A stretch of DNA of 20,443 bases, taken from Nanobdellota archaeon (GTDB lineage: Archaea > Nanobdellota > Nanobdellia > Pacearchaeales > GW2011-AR1). Both the position numbers and the translations under genes were made by a program. The notes beneath the pieces are model-generated. The model made no database searches. It saw only the letters and a list, made by a program, of their open reading frames with translations, and was not told the DNA's origin. Numbering within the stretch: the stretch's first letter is position 1; each line of letters opens with the position of its first letter. The stretch covers positions 1 to 20,443 of the forward strand of contig JAHILJ010000014.1 in assembly GCA_018897135.1 (NCBI GenBank). The letters are read 5' to 3'. Shown piece after piece: positions 1 to 6,869 of the stretch.

Positions 1-1
1 A

Positions 2-2773
2 AAAATATTTGAAAAACTACAAGAAAAGAATAAAGGCAAGAAAAAATGGAAATTCATCGACGGACCTATAACTGCAAACAATTCTATGGGGGTTCATCAT
101 GCATGGGGACGAACCTACAAAGATTTATTCCACAGATTTAAAGCTATGCAAGGTCATGAAATGAGATACCAAAATGGATTTGATTGCCAAGGACTTTGGG
201 TTGAAAGGGAAGAAGAAAAAGCTCTTGGATTAAAAAATAAAGAAGATATTGAAAAGTTTGGAATTCTTAATTTTGTTGAAGCATGTAAAAAACGTGTTGA
301 AAAATTTTCAAAAATTCAAACAGAACAATCAATAAAACTTGGTTATTGGATGAACTGGGACAATTCATATTATACTATGTCTAATTCAAATAATCTTCAT
401 AATTGGTTTTTACTAAAAAAATATTTTGAAAATGGTTGGCTTTACAAAGGGAAAGATGCGGTGCCTTGGTGTTGGAGATGCGGAACTGCAAGTTCAAAAC
501 ATGATATTGCAACAGAAGGATATAAAGAAGTAAAACACACTGCATTATTTATGCAATTTCCATTAAAAGAAAAACCAAATGAATATTTTTTAATTTTTAC
601 CACAACACCTTGGACAGTTCCTGCAAATGTTGCAATTGCTGTTAATAAAAATATAAATTATGTTAAAATTGAAAATGAAGGATTGTTTTATTGGCTTGCT
701 GAAAAAAGAGTTGAAGAAATTGAAGGAAAATATAAAATCGTTGAAAAAAAGAAAGGAAAAGAACTTGAAGGGATTGAATACATAATGCCTTATGCTTCTT
801 TTACGGTTCAAAAAAATTCCCCACACAAGGTGGTTTTGTGGGATTTGGCTTCTGAAGAAGAAGGAACAGGAATTGTTCATATTGCTCCTGGTTGTGGTGC
901 AGAAGATTTTGATTTAGGGAAAAAAATAGGGCTTCCTGCAATTTCCCCATTAAACGATGCAGGAATTTATGATAAAGGATATGAACAGTTTAGTTTGAAA
1001 AAATATTCCGTAGTAAACAAAGAAGTTATAGAAGATTTAGAAACACGGAGATTTATTTACAAAACAGTTTCTTACAAACATCGTTATCCTCATTGTTGGA
1101 GATGTGGAGAAGAACTTGTATTTAGGTTGGTTAATGAATGGTATATTAGTTGCAAAGAAATTAGAAAAAAATTAATTTCTGGAAATGAAAAAATTAAATG
1201 GTATCCAGAATATGGAAAAATTCGGCAAAGAGATTGGTTTAATAATATGGGAGATTGGTTGATTTCACGAAAAAGATATTGGGGATTGCCATTACCAATT
1301 TGGGAATGCGAATGTGGAAATATTGAAGTTGTTGGAAGTTTGGAAGAACTTAAAGAAAAAGCTGTTGACAAAAAAAAGGTTGAAACTCTTTCTGAAATTC
1401 ATAGACCTTGGATTGATGAAATAAAATTAAAATGCCCTAAATGTAAAAAAGAAATTGAAAGGGTAAAAGATGTGGGGGATGCTTGGCTCGACGCTGGCAT
1501 TGTTCCTTTTTCAACTTTAAATTATTTAGAAAATAAAAAATATTGGAAAGAATGGTTTCCTGCAGATTTGATTTCTGAAAATATGCCTGGGCAATATCGC
1601 GGATGGTTTAATTCTTTATTTTGGGCAAGCCAAACTTTAACAGGAAAAGTTCCTTTCAAAGCATTGTTTGGATATGAAACTCTAAAGGATGAAAAAGGAG
1701 AAGAGATGCACAAAAGTAAAGGAAATGCGATTTGGTTTGATGATGCCCTTGAAAAAATAGGTGCAGATATAATGAGATTAATTTATTGTTTACAAGACCC
1801 TTCTTCTGAATTAAGGTTTGGTTTTAATGCTGCAAGAGAACCTAAGAACAATTTAAACATTCTTTATAATATTTCAAAATTAATTGGAAATGAAAAAACT
1901 ACAAATGTAAAATCCATAGAAGATAAATGGATTTTATCAAAATTAAACAATCTCGTGAAATTAGTTACTGAAGAACTTGAAAATCTTCATCCACATTATG
2001 CTTCTCGAGCTTTACAAAATTTTTGGTTGAATGATTTAAGTAGAAGTTATATTCAAATTGTGCGAGATAGAATTTTTACAGAAGATAAAGCTGTGAAATT
2101 TATTTTGAAAGAAATTTATTTAACTTTGATAAAGTTATGTGCACCTTTTATTCCATTCATTACTGAAAAAATTTGGCAAGATTTGAAAACAAAAAAAATT
2201 GTCAAAGAAGAATCTATTCATCTTTCACCTTGGCCAAAATCAGATAAAAAGAAAATTGATAAAAGTTTAGAAAAGGAATTTGAAAATATTTTTTTGGTTT
2301 TGGAGACAGGTTTAGCAGAAAGAGAAAAAATAAAAGTTGGTTTAAAATGGCCTCTTACAAAAGCCACAATTACTTCTAACTTTTCTTTGAAAAAAGATTC
2401 TTTAGAAATAATTTCTCGGCAATTAAATGTAAAAAAGATTGAATGGAAATCTGGAAAAGAGATTTCAGTTGTGTTGGATGAGAAAATAACGCCCGAACTT
2501 GAAGCAGAAGGTTATGCCCGAGAAGTTTCAAGAAAAATTCAAGCATTTAGAAAAGAGCTTGGTTTAATTCAAACTGACAAAGTTGAAACCTATTTAATCG
2601 TCGATGAAAACTTCAAATCTATTTTAGAAAAAGAAAAAAAACTTTTGAAAGAAAGAACAAACTCGAGCAAATTAGAAATTGTTACAACTGGTAAGGAAAC
2701 ATTTAAAAATAAAACTAACTTTAATATTAAAGACAAAAAGGGTGAGATTGTTATTGTTATTTCCGGGAAATAG
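2..2773 (+). CDS. ileS: isoleucyl-tRNA synthetase, 5' end missing
   Basis: This enzyme charges tRNA-Ile with isoleucine in the cytoplasm. The frame is open from base 2, so the true start lies before the window; 923 residues are present, against about 1000 or more in the family. Near the N-terminus FIDGPITANNSMGVHHAWG is the class Ia HIGH region, here in the GVHH form. Further along are the editing-domain threonine-rich stretch TTTPWTVPAN, two CWRCG knuckles and a CECGN/CPKCKK pair that probably bind zinc, WLISRKRYWGLPLPIW, DVGDAWLDAG, PGQYRGWFNSLFW, and HKSKGN as the KMSKS loop. The C-terminal third (ILSKLNNLV to WPLTKATI) fits the anticodon-binding helical domain. The VHHAWGRTYKDLF form of the HIGH region is, from memory, found in a subset of IleRS enzymes and may point to an old transfer. 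Identity is very secure; the transfer idea is not tested. Confidence 0.97.
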   Translation, partial: KIFEKLQEKNKGKKKWKFIDGPITANNSMGVHHAWGRTYKDLFHRFKAMQGHEMRYQNGFDCQGLWVEREEEKALGLKNKEDIEKFGILNFVEACKKRVEKFSKIQTEQSIKLGYWMNWDNSYYTMSNSNNLHNWFLLKKYFENGWLYKGKDAVPWCWRCGTASSKHDIATEGYKEVKHTALFMQFPLKEKPNEYFLIFTTTPWTVPANVAIAVNKNINYVKIENEGLFYWLAEKRVEEIEGKYKIVEKKKGKELEGIEYIMPYASFTVQKNSPHKVVLWDLASEEEGTGIVHIAPGCGAEDFDLGKKIGLPAISPLNDAGIYDKGYEQFSLKKYSVVNKEVIEDLETRRFIYKTVSYKHRYPHCWRCGEELVFRLVNEWYISCKEIRKKLISGNEKIKWYPEYGKIRQRDWFNNMGDWLISRKRYWGLPLPIWECECGNIEVVGSLEELKEKAVDKKKVETLSEIHRPWIDEIKLKCPKCKKEIERVKDVGDAWLDAGIVPFSTLNYLENKKYWKEWFPADLISENMPGQYRGWFNSLFWASQTLTGKVPFKALFGYETLKDEKGEEMHKSKGNAIWFDDALEKIGADIMRLIYCLQDPSSELRFGFNAAREPKNNLNILYNISKLIGNEKTTNVKSIEDKWILSKLNNLVKLVTEELENLHPHYASRALQNFWLNDLSRSYIQIVRDRIFTEDKAVKFILKEIYLTLIKLCAPFIPFITEKIWQDLKTKKIVKEESIHLSPWPKSDKKKIDKSLEKEFENIFLVLETGLAEREKIKVGLKWPLTKATITSNFSLKKDSLEIISRQLNVKKIEWKSGKEISVVLDEKITPELEAEGYAREVSRKIQAFRKELGLIQTDKVETYLIVDENFKSILEKEKKLLKERTNSSKLEIVTTGKETFKNKTNFNIKDKKGEIVIVISGK

Positions 2774-2806
2774 CACTTATATTTACCATTTTAGAAAACA
2801 ACAATC

Positions 2807-2815
2807 TTTAAAAAT
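2807..2815 (+). promoter_or_regulatory. TATA box for the TrmB-like gene
   Basis: TTTAAAAAT centred about 30 bases before the ATG at 2841, the spacing expected if transcription starts at or just before the start codon. No Shine-Dalgarno site is seen, so a leaderless mRNA is inferred. Confidence 0.6.
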
Positions 2816-2840
2816 AAAGAATACTACATAAAAAAGTAAA

Positions 2841-3644
2841 ATGATCGTAAAAGAAGAATTTTTAAGCAGACTGAGAAAAATATTTGACCTAAACTTGTAT
2901 GAAGTAAAAGTTTGGACAGCGTTATTGTCTCGAGGCACTTCTACAGCTGGGGAGCTAAGTACTATCTCTGATGTTCCACGTTCAAGAACATATGACATTT
3001 TAGAATCATTAGAAAAGAAAGGATTTATTCTTATGAAGCTCGGAAAACCAATTAAATTCGTTGCATTAAAACCAGAAGAAGTTGTTGAAAGAGTAAAAAA
3101 GAATTTAATGGTATATGCAAAAGAAAGATCACAAAGACTTGAGAAATTAAAAGGTGATGAAGTTTTAGAAGAGCTTAGTACCTTATTTACGAAAGGAGTT
3201 AAGTTTGTTGAACCTTCTGAACTTTCAGGAAGCTTGAAAGGAAGACAAAATCTTTACAATCACTTAGATATGATGGTTCGAGATGCTGAAAAAACAATTA
3301 CAATTATAACAACAGCAGAAGGACTTAATAGAAAATTTGAGGCCTTAATGCCAAGTTTAGAAAAGTGTAAAAAGAGAGGAGTTACAATTAGAATTGCTGC
3401 GCCAATTGATAAAAATAATTTAAAGGTTGCAAAAGATTTATCAAAAGTTGCAGAAGTTAGAAATTTAACAAAGATAAAAGCAAGATTTGTTATTATTGAT
3501 TCTACTCAATTAATGTTTATGCTTTTAGATGATGAAAAATTCCATCCAAATTATGATATTGGAATTTGGATTAACACAACTTTCTTTGCTCAAGCATTAG
3601 AACAAATGTTTGAACTTGCTTGGAAAGATATGAAGAAAGTTTAA
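2841..3644 (+). CDS. TrmB-family transcriptional regulator
   Basis: This is a likely DNA-binding regulator of 267 residues. Residues about 10-75 form a TrmB-type winged helix: LYEVKVWTALLSRG leads to the recognition helix VPRSRTYDILESLEKKGF, and the wing contains KPIKFVALKPEEVV. A charged coiled-coil linker follows at about 80-115 (VYAKERSQRLEKLKGDEVL). Residues about 130-265 form a phospholipase-D-like effector fold, typical of archaeal TrmB-like proteins, with strands TITIITTAEG, VTIRIAAPI and ARFVIIDSTQLMFMLLDD. The ATG is chosen because a TATA box lies at the leaderless distance. In well-studied TrmB proteins the ligand is a sugar; nothing here shows the ligand or targets. The gene stands alone between ileS and the MraZ-like gene, so no regulated operon can be named. 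Confidence 0.85.
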   Translation: MIVKEEFLSRLRKIFDLNLYEVKVWTALLSRGTSTAGELSTISDVPRSRTYDILESLEKKGFILMKLGKPIKFVALKPEEVVERVKKNLMVYAKERSQRLEKLKGDEVLEELSTLFTKGVKFVEPSELSGSLKGRQNLYNHLDMMVRDAEKTITIITTAEGLNRKFEALMPSLEKCKKRGVTIRIAAPIDKNNLKVAKDLSKVAEVRNLTKIKARFVIIDSTQLMFMLLDDEKFHPNYDIGIWINTTFFAQALEQMFELAWKDMKKV

Positions 3645-3660
3645 GTTTAGGATAGTAATT

Positions 3661-3669
3661 CTTAAAAAG
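3661..3669 (+). promoter_or_regulatory. TATA box for the MraZ-like gene
   Basis: CTTAAAAAG lies about 25 bases before the ATG at 3690, matching the leaderless spacing seen across the window. It shows that the frameshifted gene still has an ordinary promoter. Confidence 0.5.
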
Positions 3670-3689
3670 GGCTTATTAATTTTAGAAAT

Positions 3690-4006
3690 ATGAAAAGATA
3701 TTTTCCTTTTGGGGGAAATTTTATAAAAGTTGTGGATTCAAAAAACAGAATTTATTTCCCAGAATCATTTAGAAGATGCTGGTATAATGTATTAAATAAT
3801 TCTTCAGAAGAATTTAAATTATATCCAAAAAACAAATATGTTAAACTATTAAAAAATTCTAAAAATAAAAAAGCTATTTTAAATTCCACAACAAAAATTT
3901 TTTGGAAAAAGATGGGAGAATTGTTGTTCATAAATTAGGGGTAGCCTCTGGGCAAAAAGTAAAAGTTATTGGAATGTTAAAATATATTTTAATTAAAAAA
4001 GCTTAA
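3690..4006 (+). pseudogene. MraZ/SpoVT-AbrB-like DNA-binding protein, frameshifted
   Basis: Read without a shift, the ATG at 3690 gives an 82-residue protein ending at 3938. Its N-terminal part, KVVDSKNRIYFPESFR with EFKLYPKNKYVKLL, matches the first half of a MraZ-type double AbrB fold. The second half, EKDGRIVVHKLGVASGQKVK followed by VIGMLKYILIKKA, is found in the -1 frame and ends with the TAA at 4004-4006. The change of frame falls in a run of six T (3898-3903): one more T would give a continuous product of about 105 residues (TKIFLEKDGRIVV). This may be a real inactivating indel, a homopolymer sequencing error, or programmed -1 frameshifting. The family usually binds DNA as an oligomeric ring or dimer. 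The MraZ-like assignment rests on the repeated D-x-x-x-R-I motif and the LYP linker, not on a search. Confidence 0.68.
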
Positions 4007-4010
4007 ATAT
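4001..4010 (+). promoter_or_regulatory. TATA box inside the end of the MraZ-like gene
   Basis: GCTTAAATAT puts the predicted transcription start near 4031, which leaves only a leader of about 15 bases before the ATG at 4046. It overlaps the last codons of the frameshifted gene. Confidence 0.5.
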
Positions 4011-4030
4011 ACTCTTTTCTTTATTTTTTT

Positions 4031-4040
4031 GAAAGGAGGT
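4031..4040 (+). promoter_or_regulatory. strong Shine-Dalgarno site
   Basis: GAAAGGAGGT, five bases before the ATG at 4046, is a near-perfect match to the 16S 3' tail. It stands out because most genes in the window look leaderless, and it fixes the start of the downstream gene. Confidence 0.8.
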
Positions 4041-4045
4041 AAAAA

Positions 4046-4420
4046 ATGAACGCTGTAGAAATTTTAGCACTAATCTTTGCAATAGCAGTAATTCTTAAGA
4101 TGGCGGTGATTTTAATCAGTAGAAAATCTTGGGAAGGATTTGCTAAGGGAATGTACAAAAAACCAGCTTTACTCTTTGTTATAGAGTTAATCCTTGGTGT
4201 AATTGTATTCTATTACTTATTGCAAACATTAAGCATTATAACAATAATGGCTTGTGTACTTTTAGGTGCTTTATTAACAGGAATGAGTTTCGCGTTTTTC
4301 ACAAAAGAATTGTCCCCAATGATAAGCAAAATCATGAAGGCAAATGTTTTGAAAAAAATGTGGTTCCTTATGTTAATTTGGCTTGCACTTGCTATTTGGG
4401 TTTTAATTGCTTTATTTTAA
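4046..4420 (+). CDS. four-helix integral membrane protein, unknown
   Basis: I do not recognise this 124-residue protein. It has about four hydrophobic segments: AVEILALIFAIAVILKMAVI, ALLFVIELILGVIVFYYLL, SIITIMACVLLGALLTGMSF and WFLMLIWLALAIWVLIALF. Basic loops (SRKSWEGFAKGMYKK, KIMKANVLKK) lie between them. The start is secure because a GAAAGGAGGT ribosome-binding site lies five bases upstream. It is a single gene with its own TATA box, followed by a T-rich stretch. The strong Shine-Dalgarno site suggests high expression. No catalytic motif is visible. Confidence 0.8.
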   Translation: MNAVEILALIFAIAVILKMAVILISRKSWEGFAKGMYKKPALLFVIELILGVIVFYYLLQTLSIITIMACVLLGALLTGMSFAFFTKELSPMISKIMKANVLKKMWFLMLIWLALAIWVLIALF

Positions 4421-4424
4421 TTTA

Positions 4425-4455
4425 ATTTATTTATTTTTCTTTTTTATATTTTTAA
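4425..4455 (+). terminator. T-rich archaeal-type terminator
   Basis: After the stop at 4420 the coding strand carries several T runs (TTTATTTTTCTTTTTTATATTTTT at roughly 4429-4453). Oligo-T without a hairpin is the usual archaeal intrinsic signal, so this may end the 4046 transcript. Confidence 0.4.
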
Positions 4456-4480
4456 ATATAGTTTGAACTATAATAATTCT

Positions 4481-4487
4481 TTTAAAG
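4481..4487 (+). promoter_or_regulatory. TATA box for the surface-protein pair
   Basis: TTTAAAG lies about 25 bases before the ATG at 4508, which supports that ATG as a leaderless start. A second candidate, TTTAAATATA at 4451-4460, would give a leader of about 28 bases. Confidence 0.45.
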
Positions 4488-4507
4488 AGAGCATTAGTGG
4501 GAATTAT

Positions 4508-5290
4508 ATGAGAAAAGTTTATTTATTTGCCTTGGTTTTAATTTTAAGTATTAGTTTTATTTTTGCTCAAAATTGTCCTCTGAGTTTGCCAAAAACTTAT
4601 TCAGGAGAAGTCAGTTACAACGGGGGTGTTCTTTCTGGAACTTATGAAATTCGTGCTGTTTTAGATGAAGATACAATTGGAATTGGGGAGGTTTCTGAAG
4701 GAGAATATTTAGTTGATGTTGTGCCATGTTCTGGTTCAACAGGAGAAATTTATTTTTACATTAATGGAATTGAAACAAATGAACGAGGTTTATATTCTGG
4801 TAAAGATGATTGGGGGGTTGGTGAAGAACTTAATTTAGAAGTTGAAGAAATGCCGCCTGCTCAAAACACATGTAGTGATGGAATTATTCAATCTGGCGAA
4901 GAATGTGATGGAACAAATTTGGCTGGAAGGTCGGTTAATGGTTGCGAACCTTCGGGATGGGAAGGAACAATTTCGTGCAATTCACAATGTAAAATAGATT
5001 ATTCAAATTGTGTTTATTCTGATGACAATAACGAGGATGAAAAGGATAACGACAAAGAGGATGATAAAGATTCTGAAAAGAAAAAGTTAATTTCAGATGA
5101 AAATAAAGAAATAATTAAAGAAAAAATTGACAACACAATTTCGGCTATTAGTGAAAAAGTTGGAAGTATAACAGGGGCAACAATTGGATTTGTAAAAACA
5201 GGAAACGGAATTATTGCGATTTCATCAGGACTTGTAACTTTAGTTGCATTTGTATTTTTAGTTGTGCTTTTGAAAAAAATGAAAAAATGA
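4508..5290 (+). CDS. secreted, C-terminally anchored Cys-rich surface protein
   Basis: The protein has 260 residues. The ATG at 4508 is chosen over a TTG at 4463 because it opens directly into a signal peptide, MRKVYLFALVLILSISFIFAQ. Residues about 22-115 resemble an all-beta carrier domain (TYSGEVSYNGGVLSGTYEIRA, with EIYFYINGIETN). A Cys-rich DUF4215-like repeat follows, CSDGIIQSGEECDG to ISCNSQCKIDYSNC, with six visible cysteines. Then come a strongly acidic/basic linker (DDNNEDEKDNDKEDDKDSEKKK) and a C-terminal helix IIAISSGLVTLVAFVFLVVLL ending in KKMKK. The layout predicts an outside-facing protein tethered to the cell membrane. The stop overlaps the start of the next gene (ATGA), so the two are translationally coupled. 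The exact function is unknown. Confidence 0.82.
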   Translation: MRKVYLFALVLILSISFIFAQNCPLSLPKTYSGEVSYNGGVLSGTYEIRAVLDEDTIGIGEVSEGEYLVDVVPCSGSTGEIYFYINGIETNERGLYSGKDDWGVGEELNLEVEEMPPAQNTCSDGIIQSGEECDGTNLAGRSVNGCEPSGWEGTISCNSQCKIDYSNCVYSDDNNEDEKDNDKEDDKDSEKKKLISDENKEIIKEKIDNTISAISEKVGSITGATIGFVKTGNGIIAISSGLVTLVAFVFLVVLLKKMKK

Positions 5291-6003
5291 AAAAACAAAT
5301 TTTATTAATTTTCTTAGGAATGTTTTTGATTAACTTTGTTTTTGCTGTTCCTGAAATTCCAACAATTTACATTAATACACAAACACCTTCTTTAAATCAA
5401 AGAGTTCTTATTTGTGCAGATGTAAACGATACTGAAACAATAAGTTTGGTTCGACTTTATTTAAATCGGGAAAGCCCTGAATGGAATTGGGGACTTGTAA
5501 TGGACTTGGAAGAAGAAAATTTTTATTGTGAGATTTTGTCGCCAGAAACAATGAGAGTTAATGAAATTACAGATGATTATAAAATTGATTTTTATTTAAC
5601 TGCAAAAAATTCTTTGGGCGAAACTTTTACTTCTTCAACATATTCTTTTATTTATACAAATAGTTCAGAAGAAACTGAAGAGGAAGAAGATGAAATTCCT
5701 ATGGAAGAAGATTCTAATATAAATATTAAAAATCCAAAAATGACTTTTGTTCAATATTGTGAACCGAATTGGAAATGCAGTTTATGGAATAATTGCTTTA
5801 ATGGAATGAAAACTCGGAAATGTTATGATACAAATGGCTGCAAGGTTTCATACAACAAACCACTTGAAATCACGAGTTGCGAAATTGATTATGTTCCTGA
5901 ACAAGAAAAAGTTTCTTGGCTTTTTGTTTTGTCTGGATTAATTATTCTTGCTTTGTTGGGTTGGATTTTGGTTTTGTTGTTGGGGAAAAGAAAGATTACT
6001 TAA
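5287..6003 (+). CDS. secreted, membrane-anchored protein with thrombospondin-like Cys module
   Basis: The protein has 238 residues. It begins with a signal peptide (MKKQILLIFLGMFLINFVFA), then a beta-rich domain of about 100 residues ending in STYSFIYTNSS. An acidic linker follows (EETEEEEDEIPMEED). The Cys module CEPNWKCSLWNNCFNGMKTRKC to CKVSYNKPLEITSC has the W-x-x-C-S-x-W and T-R-x-C pattern of thrombospondin type 1-like repeats seen in archaeal surface proteins. A C-terminal helix (WLFVLSGLIILALLGWILVLLL) ends in KRK. The four-base overlap with the preceding gene and the shared layout suggest both act together at the cell surface, perhaps in adhesion; that role is inference. The 3' end overlaps the convergent regulator by 8 bases. 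Confidence 0.82.
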   Translation: MKKQILLIFLGMFLINFVFAVPEIPTIYINTQTPSLNQRVLICADVNDTETISLVRLYLNRESPEWNWGLVMDLEEENFYCEILSPETMRVNEITDDYKIDFYLTAKNSLGETFTSSTYSFIYTNSSEETEEEEDEIPMEEDSNINIKNPKMTFVQYCEPNWKCSLWNNCFNGMKTRKCYDTNGCKVSYNKPLEITSCEIDYVPEQEKVSWLFVLSGLIILALLGWILVLLLGKRKIT

Positions 6004-6253
6004 TCATCCCTTTTAATTCAGACATTTTATCCTCGATAAATTCAATAATCTCTGCTTTGAATTTTGGGTTTAAAGAAATATTCGTATAATTTGGTTTTTG
6101 TTGAATTAAAAGCCAACCTTTTTTTGATAAATCTTTAACTATAATTTTTAGGTTTTGAAATCGTTTATAATGTTCAAGCCTATCAAATTTGTGCCCCCAA
6201 TTTTTCTTGCTAAATGCTAATTTAAACATGAGTTTGGCTTTTTCTTTTTCCAT
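5996..6253 (-). CDS. small winged-helix DNA-binding protein
   Basis: This 85-residue protein probably binds DNA. The stretch HYKRFQNLKIIVKDLSKKGW is the likely recognition helix region, followed by a wing (LLIQQKPNYTNISLNPKFK) and a dimerising C-terminal helix (AEIIEFIEDKMSELKGMIK). It is similar in shape to MarR/PadR-like archaeal regulators. Its promoter (TTTAAAAAG, 6273-6281 read on the minus strand) gives leaderless spacing to the ATG at 6253. It is divergent from the regulator at 6371, and their promoters share an inverted element, which suggests mutual or joint control. The stop overlaps the convergent surface-protein gene by 8 bases. Confidence 0.7.
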   Translation of the reverse strand: MEKEKAKLMFKLAFSKKNWGHKFDRLEHYKRFQNLKIIVKDLSKKGWLLIQQKPNYTNISLNPKFKAEIIEFIEDKMSELKGMIK

Positions 6254-6277
6254 AAAAATATAAGGAAATATTCTTTT

Positions 6278-6287
6278 TAAATGTTTC
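6278..6287 (-). promoter_or_regulatory. GAAACATTTA element, minus-strand copy
   Basis: On the minus strand GAAACATTTA runs into AAAAG to form a combined BRE/TATA region about 27 bases before the ATG at 6253. The same ten bases recur at 6316-6325 facing the other way. Confidence 0.5.
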
Positions 6288-6315
6288 TAACTTTGATAGT
6301 TATGCATTAAAAATG

Positions 6316-6331
6316 GAAACATTTATAAATA
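6316..6331 (+). promoter_or_regulatory. GAAACATTTA element and TATA box, plus-strand copy
   Basis: GAAACATTTATAAATA joins the shared ten-base element to a TATA box. Transcription is predicted to start near 6351, giving a leader of about 20 bases to the ATG at 6371. That leader contains an inverted repeat. Confidence 0.5.
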
Positions 6332-6342
6332 TTAATTAATAT
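6329..6342. promoter_or_regulatory. 14-bp perfect palindrome, possible operator
   Basis: ATATTAATTAATAT is its own reverse complement and overlaps the downstream edge of the plus-strand TATA box, a typical place for a repressor dimer. AT-rich palindromes arise easily by chance in this genome. Confidence 0.35.
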
Positions 6343-6351
6343 CTAAAACAA

Positions 6352-6364
6352 GTATTAATAATAC
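6352..6364. promoter_or_regulatory. inverted repeat at the predicted transcription start
   Basis: GTATTA-A-TAATAC has perfect six-base arms with a one-base centre and ends six bases before the ATG at 6371. Its place at the predicted start site suggests an operator for one of the two flanking winged-helix proteins. Confidence 0.4.
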
Positions 6365-6370
6365 CTGAAA

Positions 6371-6694
6371 ATGAAAATAAAAAAAGATAAATCTGCATTC
6401 TTGGAATATGTTGGAGATACTCCGCAGTTAAGAGTTTTGGATTTTTTTATTGGAAATCATTTTTTTGATTTCCCACTTACTGAAATTGCGAGAGAATCTG
6501 AAGTTAGTTATAATTCTTTGAAAGTTGTTCTTCCAAAATTTCTTGAAAGAGAGATTTTAGTTAAATCGCGAAGAGTTGGAAAATCTGATTATTATAAATT
6601 TAACATGGAAAATGAATTTGTGAAAAATATTATTAAAATTTCTTGGATGCTTGTTAAAAAGGATTTGTTTAGGGAAGTTGAAGTTAAGGCTTAA
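6371..6694 (+). CDS. winged-helix transcriptional regulator
   Basis: This 107-residue protein has a clear winged helix-turn-helix at about residues 15-78: TPQLRVLDFFIGN, then PLTEIARESEVSYNSLKVVL as the HTH, and a wing RRVGKSDYYKFN. A C-terminal helix (FVKNIIKISWMLVKKDLF) probably dimerises. Such ArsR-like small regulators are common in DPANN archaea. It is transcribed away from the winged-helix gene at 6253, and its leader carries two palindromes, so autoregulation is plausible. The ligand and targets are unknown. Confidence 0.78.
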   Translation: MKIKKDKSAFLEYVGDTPQLRVLDFFIGNHFFDFPLTEIARESEVSYNSLKVVLPKFLEREILVKSRRVGKSDYYKFNMENEFVKNIIKISWMLVKKDLFREVEVKA

Positions 6695-6713
6695 TTTGTC
6701 TCATTGTCGCTAC

Positions 6714-6735
6714 GAAATCGGCTTTGCCAGATTTC
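6714..6735. other. GC-richer hairpin behind the regulator
   Basis: GAAATCGGC and GCC-A-GATTTC form a nine-pair stem with one bulged A and a TTT loop, in a locally GC-richer stretch of the gap 6695-6869. It could be a 3' RNA structure of the 6371 transcript. It is not followed by a T run and no RNA family is recognised. Confidence 0.35.
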
Positions 6736-6840
6736 TTCGTTAAGATATTCTAATAATAAATAAACTTCATTGTTAAATTTAGAAAACTAAGGTCTTAAAC
6801 ATACTAGGATTTTATAATTAATTTTTAGAAAAGAGAAAAG

Positions 6841-6847
6841 TTTAAAG
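6841..6847 (+). promoter_or_regulatory. TATA box for the Myb-like/nuclease pair
   Basis: TTTAAAG lies about 26 bases before the ATG at 6870. This is the leaderless layout, with no ribosome-binding site. Confidence 0.55.
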
Positions 6848-6869
6848 AGATTGGTTTGTTTAAAGAATT

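Noticed and set aside
590..1713. Three minus-strand frames inside ileS
   Set aside because: They are antisense shadows of a well-conserved synthetase with low-complexity translations rich in F, S and N.
4463..4507. Upstream TTG start giving 15 extra residues to the first surface protein
   Set aside because: The added residues would precede a perfect signal peptide, and the TATA box at 4481-4487 would lie inside the coding region.
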